This document shows, in pieces, positions 46,690-58,637 of a stretch of 64,000 bases of DNA (positions within the stretch are counted from its first letter, which is position 1; every line of letters begins with the position of its first letter). The position numbers were made by a program, and so were the translations under genes. Source of the DNA: Lepeophtheirus salmonis. Lineage: Eukaryota > Arthropoda > Copepoda > Siphonostomatoida > Caligidae. The DNA is taken from the NCBI RefSeq assembly GCF_016086655.4, contig NC_052136.2, forward strand, positions 14,694,001 to 14,758,000. The letters run 5' to 3'. Below the pieces are notes generated by a model that was not told the DNA's origin, did not search any database, and saw only the letters and a program-made list of their open reading frames with translations.

Positions 46690-47040
46690 TGTTGTACTTC
46701 TGTACAAAAAAAAATAATAAATTTCAAAAATCCAGACCTATTCACATAAAGTTTAATTTTTTTCAAAAATTAAATTTCTAATATAAATTGTTAGGGAAAT
46801 ATTTAAAAAAAATTGATATGTATTTAAAAAAACAATTTTTTTTTTGAAAAAACAAATCAAATATTTAATTTTTTGCTCTGCTCTATAATTTGCCCGAATC
46901 AGGGGAACAAAAAAATTCTAGTAAAAAGCAATAAATTCCTTAGTTTTTGGGAGAAGGGATGCAACCCTTACAGCTTCCTCTTGCAGACGCCCTTGCAGGT
47001 ATTACATTAGGAAAATAAACACAGAAACCCCAATCAGTAT
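46690..47040 (+). repeat. Repeat family 5, near-complete copy 2
   Basis: Matches 45430-45735 block for block ('TTTTGCTCTGCTCTATAATT', 'TTCTAGTAAAAAGCAATAAA', 'GCAGACGCCCTTGCAGGTAT', then 'TTAGGAAAATAAAC'). Because the similarity passes the usual repeat terminus, this pair may be a local segmental duplication. Confidence 0.75.
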
Positions 47041-47617
47041 CTATCAAAAGGATAGATTAGATGCAAGCAGATTTAAGGGGAAGGAAATAATCAAATATAC
47101 TACTCTGTATCTAACAAAAGTATAGACAACTCCCCAAGGAATCATCAGTGTTATATATACAGGAACTACTCCAATGTCGATCCTCAATTCTACAACAAGG
47201 ACTTACAATTATACCTCCCCAACAAATCCTCTGTGTTACACTCCCTCAGTCATGATCACACGAATAATTTATAATTAGATGTTCTTATTTAAATACAAAT
47301 GAAAACCAATTAAAAAAACAAAACATACTCAATTCCCAACTAAACAAGATTCCCCACGTGAGTAAATGCTTACAATTTACAACTTTACAAATGGATGATG
47401 TTACTTGTGCTGAAGTTTGTCCAAAAAATCCTAGACTAGTCTCTAACCGAAATAATTTTAACTAATTCGGTGTCCAACTGCAGTAAGGACAGATGTCATT
47501 ATTTAGAAATGCGAAAATAAATGGGACCTTTTTTAAGAAAGGGAAATGTCGGCTATGCAAATTCCGGTCCACGATTTGGATTTAAGTAACAAACTGAAAT
47601 ATCTGTCTGGAGGATTG

Positions 47618-48040
47618 TTGTGATGACTCCTATTTAGGACCGCAGTCTAGTCCAGTCCGGTCCCATTCAGTCCCACAGAAGGTCGAATCGATCCCTCGTG
47701 AGGTCATTGAGCGGATATATATGCATTGCTCCTAATACATATCTGATATATCTTATTTGCGGAGTTGTCCGCAGGGGAAGGAGGCTATATCCTCCCTAAA
47801 TAAAGTACTTTTAAGCATTCCTTTTCGAAAAAATTCCAAAAATCATGCGGACACCCTGATTTGGCTTAATAAACATGGACATTTGTAGAAAAAGAACCGG
47901 TTCTAAAGACTTTTAGTCCTTAGGACTGATAGGACCTGTCCTAAAACATGTGTGAACCGAATATATAAGGACAGCAGAAAATCACATAAAACCTGTTCGA
48001 AAAAAATCTTGGACCGAGTCTCAACACTCTTACAGTAGCT
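47618..48040. repeat. MITE-related block(s)
   Basis: 'CTCCTATTTAGGACCGCAGT' and 'CAGTCCGGTCCCATTCAGTC' resemble the right arm of the 56.6-kb MITE in reverse. 'TTAGTCCTTAGGACTGATAG', 'GGACCTGTCCTAAAACATG' and 'CTTGGACCGAGTCTCAACAC' follow later. The 'CCGAGTCTCAACACT' end is repeated at about 56934-56948, and a related reversed tip ('TAGTGTTGGGTTTCGGTCTG') lies at 48457. Exact ends cannot be set. Confidence 0.4.
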
Positions 48041-48044
48041 ATTA

Positions 48045-50940
48045 TAAAAAGAATCGTTTTTTCTTTTTTTTTAAATAAAAAAAAAATCCATATTAATTTT
48101 TGAGAAAATATCCTCATTATTCCAACTCCAAGATTTCCAAGAATTCATTGTTATTCCATCCTGACTCCATTATAAACACATGCTATTATGAAGTGTATTT
48201 TTTTTTAGTTTGGTATTTTGTTGGAGAGAATATAATTATATGTATGTATAATATATACCTATTGTATATAATATGTAAGGACCATTTTGAGATATTGTCC
48301 TCATTCATCATAGAATGACAGGAGACTGACTATTTTTTCCTTCTTTCTCTTTTCCTTTCTTAACTGACTGACTTGACTACCTTTTGTAGCTCCTTGTTAT
48401 GTATCATTATAATATCTTTTCCCCCCTCTCTTCTGATAAGGAATAACGTCAATATTAGTGTTGGGTTTCGGTCTGGCTAAACGGGTCTGAGACAGTTATC
48501 ATTTCATCAGACCCATTTATATGATTTGCTTGTATAAAGAAGTTCGGAACGGACTTACTTCAATAACACGAAAATATCCCTCATATTATGTTGTCAGCTG
48601 TCGATTCCCCTCGTCGAACTTTATGGCTACTTCTTCAATTATTCTTTTTGTAAATAAACAAAGTAAGAAGTTATACTTTAAATTTTTATGTAAAAAACAA
48701 AATACAACTTATTGGATTTTTCAATATCAGCTACCTGTAATATGTTTTTAGGGGATGATGATAAAAGGAATTACTGCTATAAATAAAAGAATCTTCTACA
48801 TTTAAATAGCATTAGTGCAGGGAAAACATCATAGTTATTGATATATTCATATATATAAATTTTATTTGACCTTTTTAAAACAATTTACACCAAAGATAGG
48901 AAATAATGCATACAAAAGTTGAAATATTGTGGAGAAATAACATTAGAATGATAGTCTTGGAGTAGTTAAAAGATAAGAAGCAGAAAGTATTATGGACTTA
49001 TTTCCGACCTTTTTTCTGGTTTTTCTTTGAGGAAAAGTGCGTGATACAATAAAGGTAACGACATAAAGATCGATCACAGTCAAAAATATGATCTAAATCG
49101 TTCCCTAAAAAAAATCTAGATGGATCTATTTTATAGAATAGATGAGCTATTGATGATGGCAAGTATATAAGGCCGTAGATAGGATTATTTGGGCTGAGTA
49201 AAATTTGACAAAATTGTTCAAATTTATCTGCAAAGTTTTTGTATAACCCTTTTCTTGTCTTTTTTCAAATATATAAAGCATACTTCTTGAATGACTTTTT
49301 TGTTATGGGTATAAAAAGGCATATTATTGAATAATCGTTTTCAATAAAGAACATGCCATGCCATGCGTTACTATTTTTCGACTGACTTTTCCGCGGGGAA
49401 GAGAAACAGGGGCATGCCTACCTTTAATCCCTAGATGTTCATTTTCAAATTGTTAACACCAGTACAATGACATGGTTCATCTGTTTACAACTCGTTTACC
49501 TAGTACCCAAAAAAATTGTCCATTATTTGAAAACGAATTAATTTTAATGTACGATCTGTCTTGACGACCTAAATATCAGTCGAAATAATCGTGCAGCATA
49601 TATCCCACAAAATCCGAAAAGGGTCAGTCTCAGACTAAGTTTAGACGATAATATTTATCACATAACAATCTTCAATAGTGACATCCACAGCTGACAATAC
49701 AATACAGTGTATTTTCTTGTTGCTGTTGAGATAACACTGAATATTTGAGACCTGTGGAACAACTTGATCTAAGAAATAATTATGTAGCAACGAGCGTGTG
49801 AAGCTATAGCTCAGCGTGTCATATTAGAAAAAAAGGGAGGGGAAGAGTATATGTCCATATTATTAAAGCAAAGTTTGTTTGTTCATGGATATAAAACAAT
49901 TCTGAGCAATAGTTGAATAATAAGAAATACCACAGCTGCTTTCAATTGATTATGTGCCTTTTTTCTATTTCTTTTCAGAGGAAAAGTTCCAAGATACAAG
50001 ACCGTGTATGATATTGTAGCCTCAATGGGTGAAGTATCGTTTTCTATCCACCTCCATCCGTTTCTATATAATAAAAAAATGGTATCGGGCTGAGTATGGG
50101 CAAAAGTAGTCAATATACCAACTAGTACCCGCCCATGTACTAACTTTTCCTATCTTCTAATGATAATATGGAGATAATAATAATTGTTGTTATTCTTCTT
50201 CTTATTGCTGTACTTACTCCGAGGTTTCCCTTATTTAAAAAAAAACAATAACAAATTCAACATGGAGTAACTATTCCCCTCACCATTATATACATGTATC
50301 ATTTTTAGATAGACTTGTTTTTCATACCTAGAGGGCTAAAGAAGGACTTCTTAATGAAAAGAAAAAGAAGAAGAAATTACAGTACAGAACAATTATTGCT
50401 TCTTTCTTCGTTCTAGGTAGGTACATGAATGTTGTAATTTCTTTTAACGTAGAATAAATCCTGTTGTCTCATTCCATCTCACGACTGAACAAGCAACAAT
50501 AAAGACTTTAATTATAAAAAAAAAAAAAATATCTAAAATAAAAAGGTCCTTTTCTTTATTATTTGTAATCATGTTGAATTAATTTAATAAACCGGCGTTT
50601 TACACCTCCCTTTGAGACTTGAGTCATGTCTGATCTTTTATCTTGAATTATTATTTGATGATGGATGTCTTACATTTAAGCAGTAGGCACTTCAAGGTAA
50701 TGTCCTCACTAAGGGGTCCATATATTATACAGACGTTAAATATTTACTCAAATCTATTCACTTCCCTTCTTTGATCTATAACAAAAATGGACCCATGATT
50801 TGAACTACATATGTATTTAAAGAGTGCCTACTCAAAACTTGCACTAGTATGACTAAATTACAAAAAAAACAACTCTAAATCAAGAAAAAACAACTCTAAA
50901 TCAATCTGTGATATGTTTAAATATTATATCTAGCAATATT
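48045..50940. other. Non-coding stretch
   Basis: No gene assigned. Several short frames (48100-48318, 48521-48751, 49883-50113) have no domain. An A-run is near 50516-50529. Confidence 0.4.
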
Positions 50941-50944
50941 TTAT

Positions 50945-51260
50945 ATTTGTTATGCCCTCCTTTAGAAATAATAACAGCTTTGGGACGCCGGCAAACAGAT
51001 TGACAAACCTAGACGCTGAAAACCGTGTCCATGGGCTACCACACTGTCATGATAGCAGCTTGGAACTCATTCAAATTTGAATGAGTGGTGTGGCAGACAT
51101 TTTTCTGCAAGACGCCCCAAACTAAAAAGAGGTCAGGTCTGGAATAGGCCATATAAAGCCAGACCTAAAAGTCAGCTGTATTGTTGCACGCAAAGTTTTG
51201 GTTCTTCTTGACTGTATGGGGATCTAATGGACTTCTTGATGTTGTAGGGAGTCCGGTAAT
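50945..51260 (-). pseudogene. Tc1/mariner transposase, C-terminal relic (same family as 13197-13610)
   Basis: On the minus strand: PHTVKKNQNFACNNTADF, a stop, then VWLYMAYSRPDLFLVWGVLQ, KNVCHTTHSNLNEFQAAIMT, VW with a stop, and VCQSVCRRPKAVIISKGG. This aligns along its length with the 13.2-kb relic (NMGDIWPSS..., VWSVFEENVCPTSHQNLGSL, CQTVCRAVEVLIACEGG). The residues around the third catalytic position are deleted (PDL runs straight into FLVWG). Two stops are present and no ends are visible. The shared stretch suggests two independently decayed copies of one family. Confidence 0.7.
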
Positions 51261-51429
51261 CAATAATAGATGTATTATAATTGGGAGTGGTATGTTATGT
51301 CCCTTTTTGAATAAATGTGAAAAGGGCAAAGAGTAAAATTTAATATGGAGGCTTTCTTTCGAGTGACTAATATTTGAATTTTTTTCCAAAAAAAATATTT
51401 CAATTTGGTTTCCCATAAAGTTAAATTTT

Positions 51430-51570
51430 TTGTGAATTCCTGGGGATTTTCAAGTCTTTTTCAAAAAATAACAAAATAAAATTCGAATTTTTTTCCAAAA
51501 ACGTAATTGCTTTTGTCCTGATGGAGTTCCTTTGATTTTTTTTTGTATAAGAGAATGGAAAATTAGTTTA
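51430..51570 (-). repeat. A/T-rich repeat family 5-like fragment
   Basis: 'TTTTTCAAAAAATAACAAAA' and 'GAATTTTTTTCCAAAAACG' blocks resemble the reversed body of the 28.2-kb repeat. Low complexity limits certainty. Confidence 0.3.
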
Positions 51571-51574
51571 AAAA

Positions 51575-54105
51575 CTTGGTTGATGAAGAACATTATATTT
51601 TGTTTTCTGTCATTTTTGTTATAGGGGAAAATTGATTTGTAACTCGATGCATCGCTTCTTAATGCGTCTTCAGGCACAAAATAGTAAAATTTCTACTGTA
51701 TATAATAAATAAATAAATGAAATGATAAAAATAATTAATAAATAGTGTCTAATTCGAATGATTATAATTAAAAAAATATTTCTAATTTTTTAGTAGGAAG
51801 AAATTGCAACTTGTACAATCTACTAGTAGTACAAGTTACAACTCGTACAAAACCGCAACTTGTACGCAACATATACTAGGTACATGATAATATATTAGTT
51901 GATAGAATTGGAGTGAACGTTAATAAGCAACATGGCAGTTGTTTACAATTTGAAAATAATAGTCCTCTCATTTTTTACCCTCATGTTTCTAATTAATCTC
52001 TATATTTTTTTGTTGAGTGCTTCTCAGTAATTGACCCATATCAAAAGGAAATGTGAGCAAAGCTATATATGCATGAACATGCATTCTATAAATAACTATA
52101 TATGTATATGTAGTTACACAAGAAAACTCTGGTCTCTTTCTTTCTCAACTTTTACAGACATTCATTCAAACGTATGTTGAATGTACACAAATCCTTAGAG
52201 ACGGAGAATAAGTTGTACTACATTCGTTTCTTTTCCGTCAAATAGTAAATTGACTTCACACATTTCTTATTCAGATACAAAACATATTGTGGAGTGTCAA
52301 TATAAAACAATCTGGAACAAAAATCAAGAAAGAAGAAAATCCCAATTTTAACTTCCCAATAACTTCATATATCCCAATATTTATAGACATATTTGAGTCA
52401 ATTATCAGTTTATTATTCAATTTTGAGAGATGAGTTAAGATACCAAAGAGGATTAGCGATACTTTAAAACCTTTATTTGATCTATGAAAATTAATTTACT
52501 CACTTTCAAATATCCTTTTATAATAATTTAATCTGATGATCAATTTGGTTACTTAAAGTCATATTTGTGACATCTCCAAAGAGTTGTCAAGAATAATTTG
52601 TTGACGTTATTTGACAATATTTTTTCGAAGAATGCAAATGTAGTCCTTACCTAATTTTAAGCTAAATTGATTGTTAAGGGACCACATATACATATTTGTT
52701 TCATTTAAATCAAATAGTACATCATCGTCTTGACACTTTTCTTTTTGACTTACAAACATATATAATATGTGCGAAGGGGTTATTTTCCGGTATCTCCTGA
52801 TCCCGTTTTCCAAAATTTCTTGGGATTTTATACCAAAGAAACAAAGTAGAGTGAAACCTGATCTAATATTTCAAAATAGGAAACCAATTTAAGAGTTTTT
52901 TGTACTACTTGTTACTTTTTCGCATTCTCTTGCATCATTGTTTTATACAAATTTGTCTTAGCATAGATAAACTTACTTAGTTTTTTTTATTTATAATAAC
53001 GTAGAACCCCAGAACTCAACAACGTCAGAACTTGGCAAAATAGTAACAAAATTTTTCTAATGAAACAAAACTTTGGAGTCTGACACGTCCGACATAACTT
53101 TTGCAAACAAAATAGAGTTCGTATTTTTGTCAAATGACCTTAGTTTGCATTGTTATTTAACGAATTATAAATGAATATAATTTTTTGTGCAAAAAATATA
53201 GTTATGCTTTTGTGCTATTTTATTTTTCTTATTTAAATTATACTAGAATATTCTGAAAATATTTATCTGACATTTTTGTATCAAAAAGTAATGGTTAGAG
53301 AGTAAAAACTTGATGTCTGAGAAGAGACTCATCTCCTCTCAGTAACTTCTTATAGGTAAAATTGATTCAGAACTCGACTATATCGATTTTCGACGCTCCT
53401 TCTGGACTTTTACTAGATATGAATGTCCTTCCAGTAATTCATTTAATGAAAAGTTTAGTACTTATTAAAAATTCAACTGAAATAAAGTTGCTAACGATTT
53501 ATGCAGTGTGAATAATGTTTTATATATATATTGACAAAAAATGATATCCAATGTTGTACCTATAATAAACTTAGAAATAAATATTTGATAATAGCTTCAC
53601 CTTCATATAGAACATTTTTGCTGAGGTCATAAATTGCATCACAATTGAAAGAGAGGACTCAGGGTGGGGATATGCCGGTGATCTAATTAAATATGTATTT
53701 TCCTTCTGCCTCAAAAAGTCACTATAAAACTGTGGAGTTTATTATTAGGTAATACAAAAACATCGTAGCAAGGCTATGAAGTAATCACTTTTTCTTTGGA
53801 GATTGTGATAACTTTTTGGAATCACTGCATGAAGACTTTTAAATGGAAATTTTGTCTCTGGGGCAACATCCTTTTCTTTGATGTTATTTCTATATGTTTT
53901 TCTATATCAATTCATATCCCTGATGAGCTGTTTTTATTAGAGGTTCGAAAAAGGAAATTAACTGTAAGCTATAATGCTTGATTCTGTTGTTTATCAATGC
54001 AAATTTATTTCTTGTTTTATTTACTTATTTGTGTATGTATGTGTATATGTAATCTGGATTAATAAATACCTAAAAAAAAACAATAATGAGACTCTTTTGT
54101 TGGTA
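51575..54105. other. Non-coding stretch
   Basis: A stem AACTTGTAC ... GTACAAGTT lies at 51808-51837. About 52385-52560 holds a partial copy of the 19.3-kb tandem unit ('ATATTTGAGTCAATTATCAG'). No gene assigned. Confidence 0.4.
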
Positions 54106-54110
54106 TTACA

Positions 54111-54154
54111 TTGAATACTACTTGATGTTAATATTAGCATCAAGTAGTATTCAA
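54111..54154. repeat. 44-bp near-perfect palindrome
   Basis: TTGAATACTACTTGATG (54111-54127) pairs exactly with CATCAAGTAGTATTCAA (54138-54154). The 10-base centre TTAATATTAG is itself nearly self-complementary, so the whole 44 bp is palindromic except for one T/G pair. Confidence 0.9.
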
Positions 54155-54354
54155 GTAGCATAAATACGGAAAATCCCTATGAGATGTTTTAATCTGAACA
54201 ATTTTTTTATTGATTAGGACGAGAAAAGTAGGATAAATATAGAATAATCAATTTTTATCCACAGTATGGGAAAAAGATTGTACGTAATAACATATTTGAC
54301 TACATTTTAGAATCAAATAATGAGATAACACTACTCAGTAAAGGGATATATTTT

Positions 54355-54545
54355 TTTATAGACAATACGATTTAAGTCCTTCCTATGTTGGTCCATTTTG
54401 ACATCCAAAAGTTCACTATTTTCCTTAATATTAACATTAAAAGATTAGTATTCTTATATAACTTGGCTGGCTCTAAAAATGGACAAACTTAACAGCACTC
54501 TATTGATTTTAGATTTTTCACAGTTAGTTTCAAATCTATGTTGTC
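54355..54545 (+). repeat. Dispersed repeat family 1, copy c
   Basis: 'ATTTAAGTCCTTCCTATGTT', 'TTTTGACATCCAAAAGTTCA', 'ATAACTTGGCTGGCTCTAAA' and 'AATGGACAAACTTAACAGCA' run in the same order as at 1170 and 14015. Confidence 0.5.
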
Positions 54546-55024
54546 TTCTTAAAATATAAAATAAATTATTGAAACTTCAAAGCTTTTAATATTTTATTTA
54601 TTTTACTGTTCGGTAAACAATTTGTATCATGAAATGAATTAAATCTTATAACATCTTAAATAAACAACTTTTTTTTATTGAATTTTCATTTACATAGGAT
54701 ATTGAAATGATTTAAGGGATCAAAGTCCGGTCAATGCCCAACAATAAATGTATCAACATGTTAAAAATATGAGGTCAACAAGCAAACGCTAACTCAATGA
54801 AAAGTTTGATGACAGACACCTGAATAACTAATTAAGCAAGTAACGATATCGTCATTATCTCCTCTTATGAGTGTTCAAGGTCTCAGGGAATAAGGTATAC
54901 ATATGTTTTAAAGTGGGCAGAAGAGGTAGGTATCGTCGAGGGTTTCTCTTCTGGGATACAGCAACTGTTTTCCCATGACTTTTTGGGGTTTTATAACTAT
55001 AATAATTTCCCAAGGAAAACATTA

Positions 55025-55165
55025 TACTGGGACAACCACAGGGGGCCAGCTGGAGGGGTTGTAGCCTCCCCCAATTAAGCAATTTTTGCTTTTTACTACA
55101 AAATTTAATTAAATTTTTCAATTTTTTGAGAATAGCTATGGATTTTTTTTCCAAAAAAGTTAACT
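55025..55165 (-). repeat. Repeat family 5, reversed terminal part
   Basis: In reverse complement: 'GGATTTTTTTTCC'-type body, 'AAAAAGCAAAAATTGCTTAA', 'TTGGGGGAGGCTACAACCCC', 'TCCAGCTGGCCCCCTGTGG'. This is the GC-richer terminus of the family. The minus frame at 54855-55154 runs through it. Confidence 0.6.
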
Positions 55166-55169
55166 GTTT

Positions 55170-56090
55170 TAAACACCTGTAGAATTTGGAATATTTTTTG
55201 CAACAATATGTCTAAAATATTTCTCTAACTTGCCTCATGGTATGAGTATTTTAGTAAGAAACATGTAATAAAAATGATAAGAAACCTCAAAATAAAATCT
55301 CGTAATACACAATATAGAATATATACTCTTTGGCAGCATGATTAGAACTAAAATGATACATAAAGATTGTTGGAATATTGTTCCAAAATATAAGTTTTAT
55401 CTAAAATATTTAATAACATAAAAATCCTATAACTGGATTCAAATCGATAGTTTTCAAGAAACAACATCAAAATTTCCTTTTTTTCGACATTTGACAGATT
55501 TTCAAATCAAAACGCATCCATGAAGGACCATTTTTTTTTGGATGTTTGAGGTTTATTTTCCTATTTAGAGGAAATAAAATACAAAATATAAAATATCCGG
55601 CGATCATAAATGCCCAACATTTGTCATTTAGGTACAGTCTAGTCTACATACATATTGAAGATTCTTTTGAGATAATTTTTTAAGAATTTATAATGCAGTG
55701 AAAATGATGTACTACATGCATTGTGCACGGACACAAAAATGATGTCAATTGAAGCACTTATATATATAAGCCCATCTTCGAACGTAGAAAACAGGGATTC
55801 GTTTAAGATCTTTCCTAAATGTATGTATAAGATCACAGCTATAAACCAAGTGGCAAAAGGAAGACTACGTGATCAGTATTTAAAGTGATGTCATCCGTTG
55901 TATCGTACAAAGCGAAATCTTGCGGGAGGGGAAAGATTTCACGTAGAATAGGTATCTCCTCAAGCTAACATCTGCTTTTTGCTACTTAGTTTACAAATTT
56001 GGATAATACCAAATAAAAATATAATGTTTCTTCTTACATAAGATATAAACTCAATTAGTTACTTGTAACAGCATTTATTATTTAGTACTT
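55170..56090. other. Non-coding stretch
   Basis: I see nothing assignable. Confidence 0.4.
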
Positions 56091-56094
56091 TCCT

Positions 56095-56238
56095 GCGTTG
56101 CAGGACTGAATAGAAGGGAATAGAAACAAAGAATGAAGATAGAAGAAAAGAAACAAAGAGAGGGATATAGAAAGAGAGAGAAGAAAAGTGGAGAGAGATA
56201 GAGAGAAGGAGATAGATTTAGAAAGAAAGAAGGGAAAT
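56095..56238 (+). repeat. Polypurine tract
   Basis: About 140 bp almost entirely A and G on the plus strand (GAGAGAAAGA-type units with a few T and C). The two overlapping minus frames rich in Ser, Leu, Phe and Pro are its translation, not genes. Confidence 0.75.
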
Positions 56239-56289
56239 GATGTTTTATTTTGGTCAAAAAAAGCCTCTTCATGACTTTGGAGGGCCAAT

Positions 56290-56380
56290 GTTTGGATATT
56301 TTATACGACTTCTTGCTAAATATCAGATTGATTTCTTCAACCAATTTTGAATTCCATGTGTGATAACACGTAAAAATGCC
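56290..56380 (+). repeat. Dispersed repeat shared with 21120-21215
   Basis: 'TTTTATACGACTTCTTGCTA' and 'CCAATTTTGAATTCCATGTG' correspond to 'TTTTATACGTCTACTTGCTA' and 'CCATTTTGGATTCCATACG' at 21.1 kb, in the same order and spacing. Confidence 0.5.
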
Positions 56381-56625
56381 TTATGACTGTACATAAGATC
56401 TTATACTGGAATTTCCCGATATCACAAAATTTAAAGATGAGTTTCTTAAGATTCGCTGAAGGACAATTTCCTCGGATCGTAATAGATATGTACTTGTCTT
56501 TGGGTTCCTTTTGAAAACACCAGAGATGTCTGGAATTATTATTAGTTTTGTAAGACCGAACTAATTAACTCAAAGTTCAGCTCTTGATATGACACATCAA
56601 ATAATAATGAATTTTAAGTGATATT

Positions 56626-56850
56626 TATAGTGTCGTGTAAGTCCTTATTTATTCGGTCCATCCACCCTTAGGACCGGTCCTTTGGATTGTCAGTACTAAC
56701 TGATTTAAAAAAAGAAACTAAGAGGAGTGGTGTCATCAAGGACCGAACTTGAAAAGTTTGAGGACTGATTGGATGGACTTAGCTGAACCGGAGGGAGACT
56801 GAACAGGACAGCAGTCTTCAGTCCTAAATAAGGACCACGACACTACTATA
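56626..56850. mobile_element. Foldback MITE, 225 bp
   Basis: The left end TATAGTGTCGTGTAAGTCCT then TATTTATTCGG and the right end (reverse complement) TATAGTAGTGTCGTGGTCCT then TATTTAGGACTG are inverted matches of about 30 bp. Inner blocks such as 'GGACCGGTCC', 'CAGTCTTCAGTCCT' and 'CAGTACTAACTGATT' add stem-forming sequence. No coding capacity. Fragments at 18790, 29897, 47618 and 60700 show it is one of a family. Confidence 0.8.
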
Positions 56851-56854
56851 TCTA

Positions 56855-57795
56855 TTAATTTTTTTTAGAAATGCAATTTGACATATCTTTTTAAAATTTC
56901 GGTTCACGCTTCAAACTGATGTCTGGGTCGAAGCCGAGTCTCAACACTTATGCTGCTAAGGATATTCCCTTTCATCGCAAAACATTTGATTTCCTTTACA
57001 TCATTTTTTGTTTGAAAGAATGTGTTGTCTATCTCTCTCTCTCTGACTGACTGTCTCTGCAGAAATGATAAATGATGTCGAAGGAAATTTCAAAGTCATT
57101 CAGGATTATCCTTCACTCTGTGGATAACTTAGTGACGACTCATCCTGATTTTTTTAACTTATTGTTGACTTGTATTTATTTTTCTCATGCAACAACACAT
57201 ACATAAAATGTGTGTCTCGTCCAATTTCTTGGTTCTTTTACACATGCCTTCATGAAAAAGAAAAAATTACAACATGACAATACTTTTCACGGGTAATAAC
57301 ATTCTAAGAGAAGAGATCCTTTTCTATAGGAGATAGGGAGAGAGAGAGAGAGACAGTAACTTGGAGGGGCAACGAATCCTAAGGAGTGTGTATCACACTC
57401 TGGCAAACACAATGCGTATTAGACTGTTCTGAAATGTGGAAAAAGATGCTCCTCTACGCAGTACACAAAAAAGTACGTATAACTTGTTATGTCTTTCTGA
57501 GAGTAACTTTTTAGTTGAGGGGGATAGTTAGTCTAAAATATTTACTTTATTGTAAGTGCTGTAATTTTTGCCTTTGTTAAAGCTATTTTAATTTGAAAAA
57601 AATGTGTCAAAAATTGTACTATTTATATTCAGTATTCTACCTACACCTTCACCTTAATAATTTAAGGGGTCTAAGAGGATAAACTCCATGATTTAGGGCT
57701 TCCCTGTTTTATTAAAGATAGTGTTCCTTTTTTTGTTCAACAACTACCACACCTTATCAAAGTTAAACTTTGCTATATACTGCTTCATAAAATGG
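56855..57795. other. Non-coding stretch with GA/CT microsatellites
   Basis: (CT)n near 57031-57044 and (GA)n near 57338-57352. No gene recognised. Confidence 0.45.
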
Positions 57796-57799
57796 GTAA

Positions 57800-57960
57800 A
57801 CTGGAAAAATATATAAAAAGTTTAATTTTTTACTGATTGTCAGATTTAAGAGGCATACACATGCCCAGCTTCCACCCAAGAATTCATTTTTTCACTAATT
57901 AAAATGGCTTCTACCATGACAAAAACAGTCTGAGAGGTACCAGATTATATTGAGACGACC
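57800..57960 (-). repeat. Dispersed repeat family 2, copy d (reverse)
   Basis: In reverse complement: 'GGTACCTCTCAGACTGTTTT', 'GTAGAAGCCATTTTAATTAG' and 'TCTTGGGTGGAAGCTGGGCA', the same order as 2005-2085 (ACCTCTCAGGCC, CAGGCCATTTTA, TTGGGTGGAAATAGGGCA). Confidence 0.55.
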
Positions 57961-58074
57961 TGGAAATATAGAGTGGAATCATTAAGTATATCTCAATATA
58001 TTTAAAGATCTAAAAGACTGCAATGATCTTATACAACTTTTAAAAAACAAAATACTAAGATAAACCTTTCATTA

Positions 58075-58400
58075 CCTCCGCCAAAGAAGTTAAACGGAAG
58101 TTATTTTTTCCCCTAGGTTTTTCGGTGTGTGTTTGTTTGTAATCAGTATTACTGAAAAAGTTATAAATCGATTTGGGTTCAGCTTTGTATGAAGGTTATA
58201 TATATGTTAACGGTTAAAAGACCATTAAATTTTGAGTGGTCAAAGATATAATTCACACAAAATGTAAAAGTTCAAACTTGACGATAAATTTTGAACAAAT
58301 TGAGATACAAAACTCTAGTTAAATATTAAGAGGTAAAGGTCACAAAAAACAAATTGAGATACATAACTCAAATTAATGTCATTTATTTGTATTTTAGGGA
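58075..58400 (+). repeat. Repeat of a type recalled from other invertebrates, copy a
   Basis: The start 'TTACCTCCGCCAAAGAAGTT', then 'GTGTGTTTGTTTGTAATCAG', 'ACTGAAAAAGTTATAAATCG' and 'ATTTGGGTTCAGCTTTGTAT', strongly resembles a repeat start (CTCCGCCAAGGAGGTTAT...TTTGTTTGT...AAAAGTTAT) that I recall from many marine invertebrate genomes. Internally 'AACAAATTGAGATACA-AACTC' is duplicated at 58293 and 58349. Non-coding. Confidence 0.55.
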
Positions 58401-58637
58401 AAATGATTTTAAAGGAAGGTTTGCACTCCACTGAGTCCCCACTATAGTTTTTTTTTTCCTTTTCCAAAGTACTTCTTTTATTCCAATTATTTTTTTAAAG
58501 CATGATTCTGTATCTAAAATCTCCATCTAAAATGCAACACTTTTTGAAAATATATAAGAATTGTTATAAGAAAAAATATCATTAAATTTGAAAAAGAGAA
58601 TTCATAAATACAATCAAGGGTCCCCTTATTTACATTC

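Noticed and set aside
56078..56344. Two overlapping Ser/Leu/Phe-rich minus frames resembling membrane proteins
   Set aside because: They are translations of a polypurine tract, with no start context or conserved domain.
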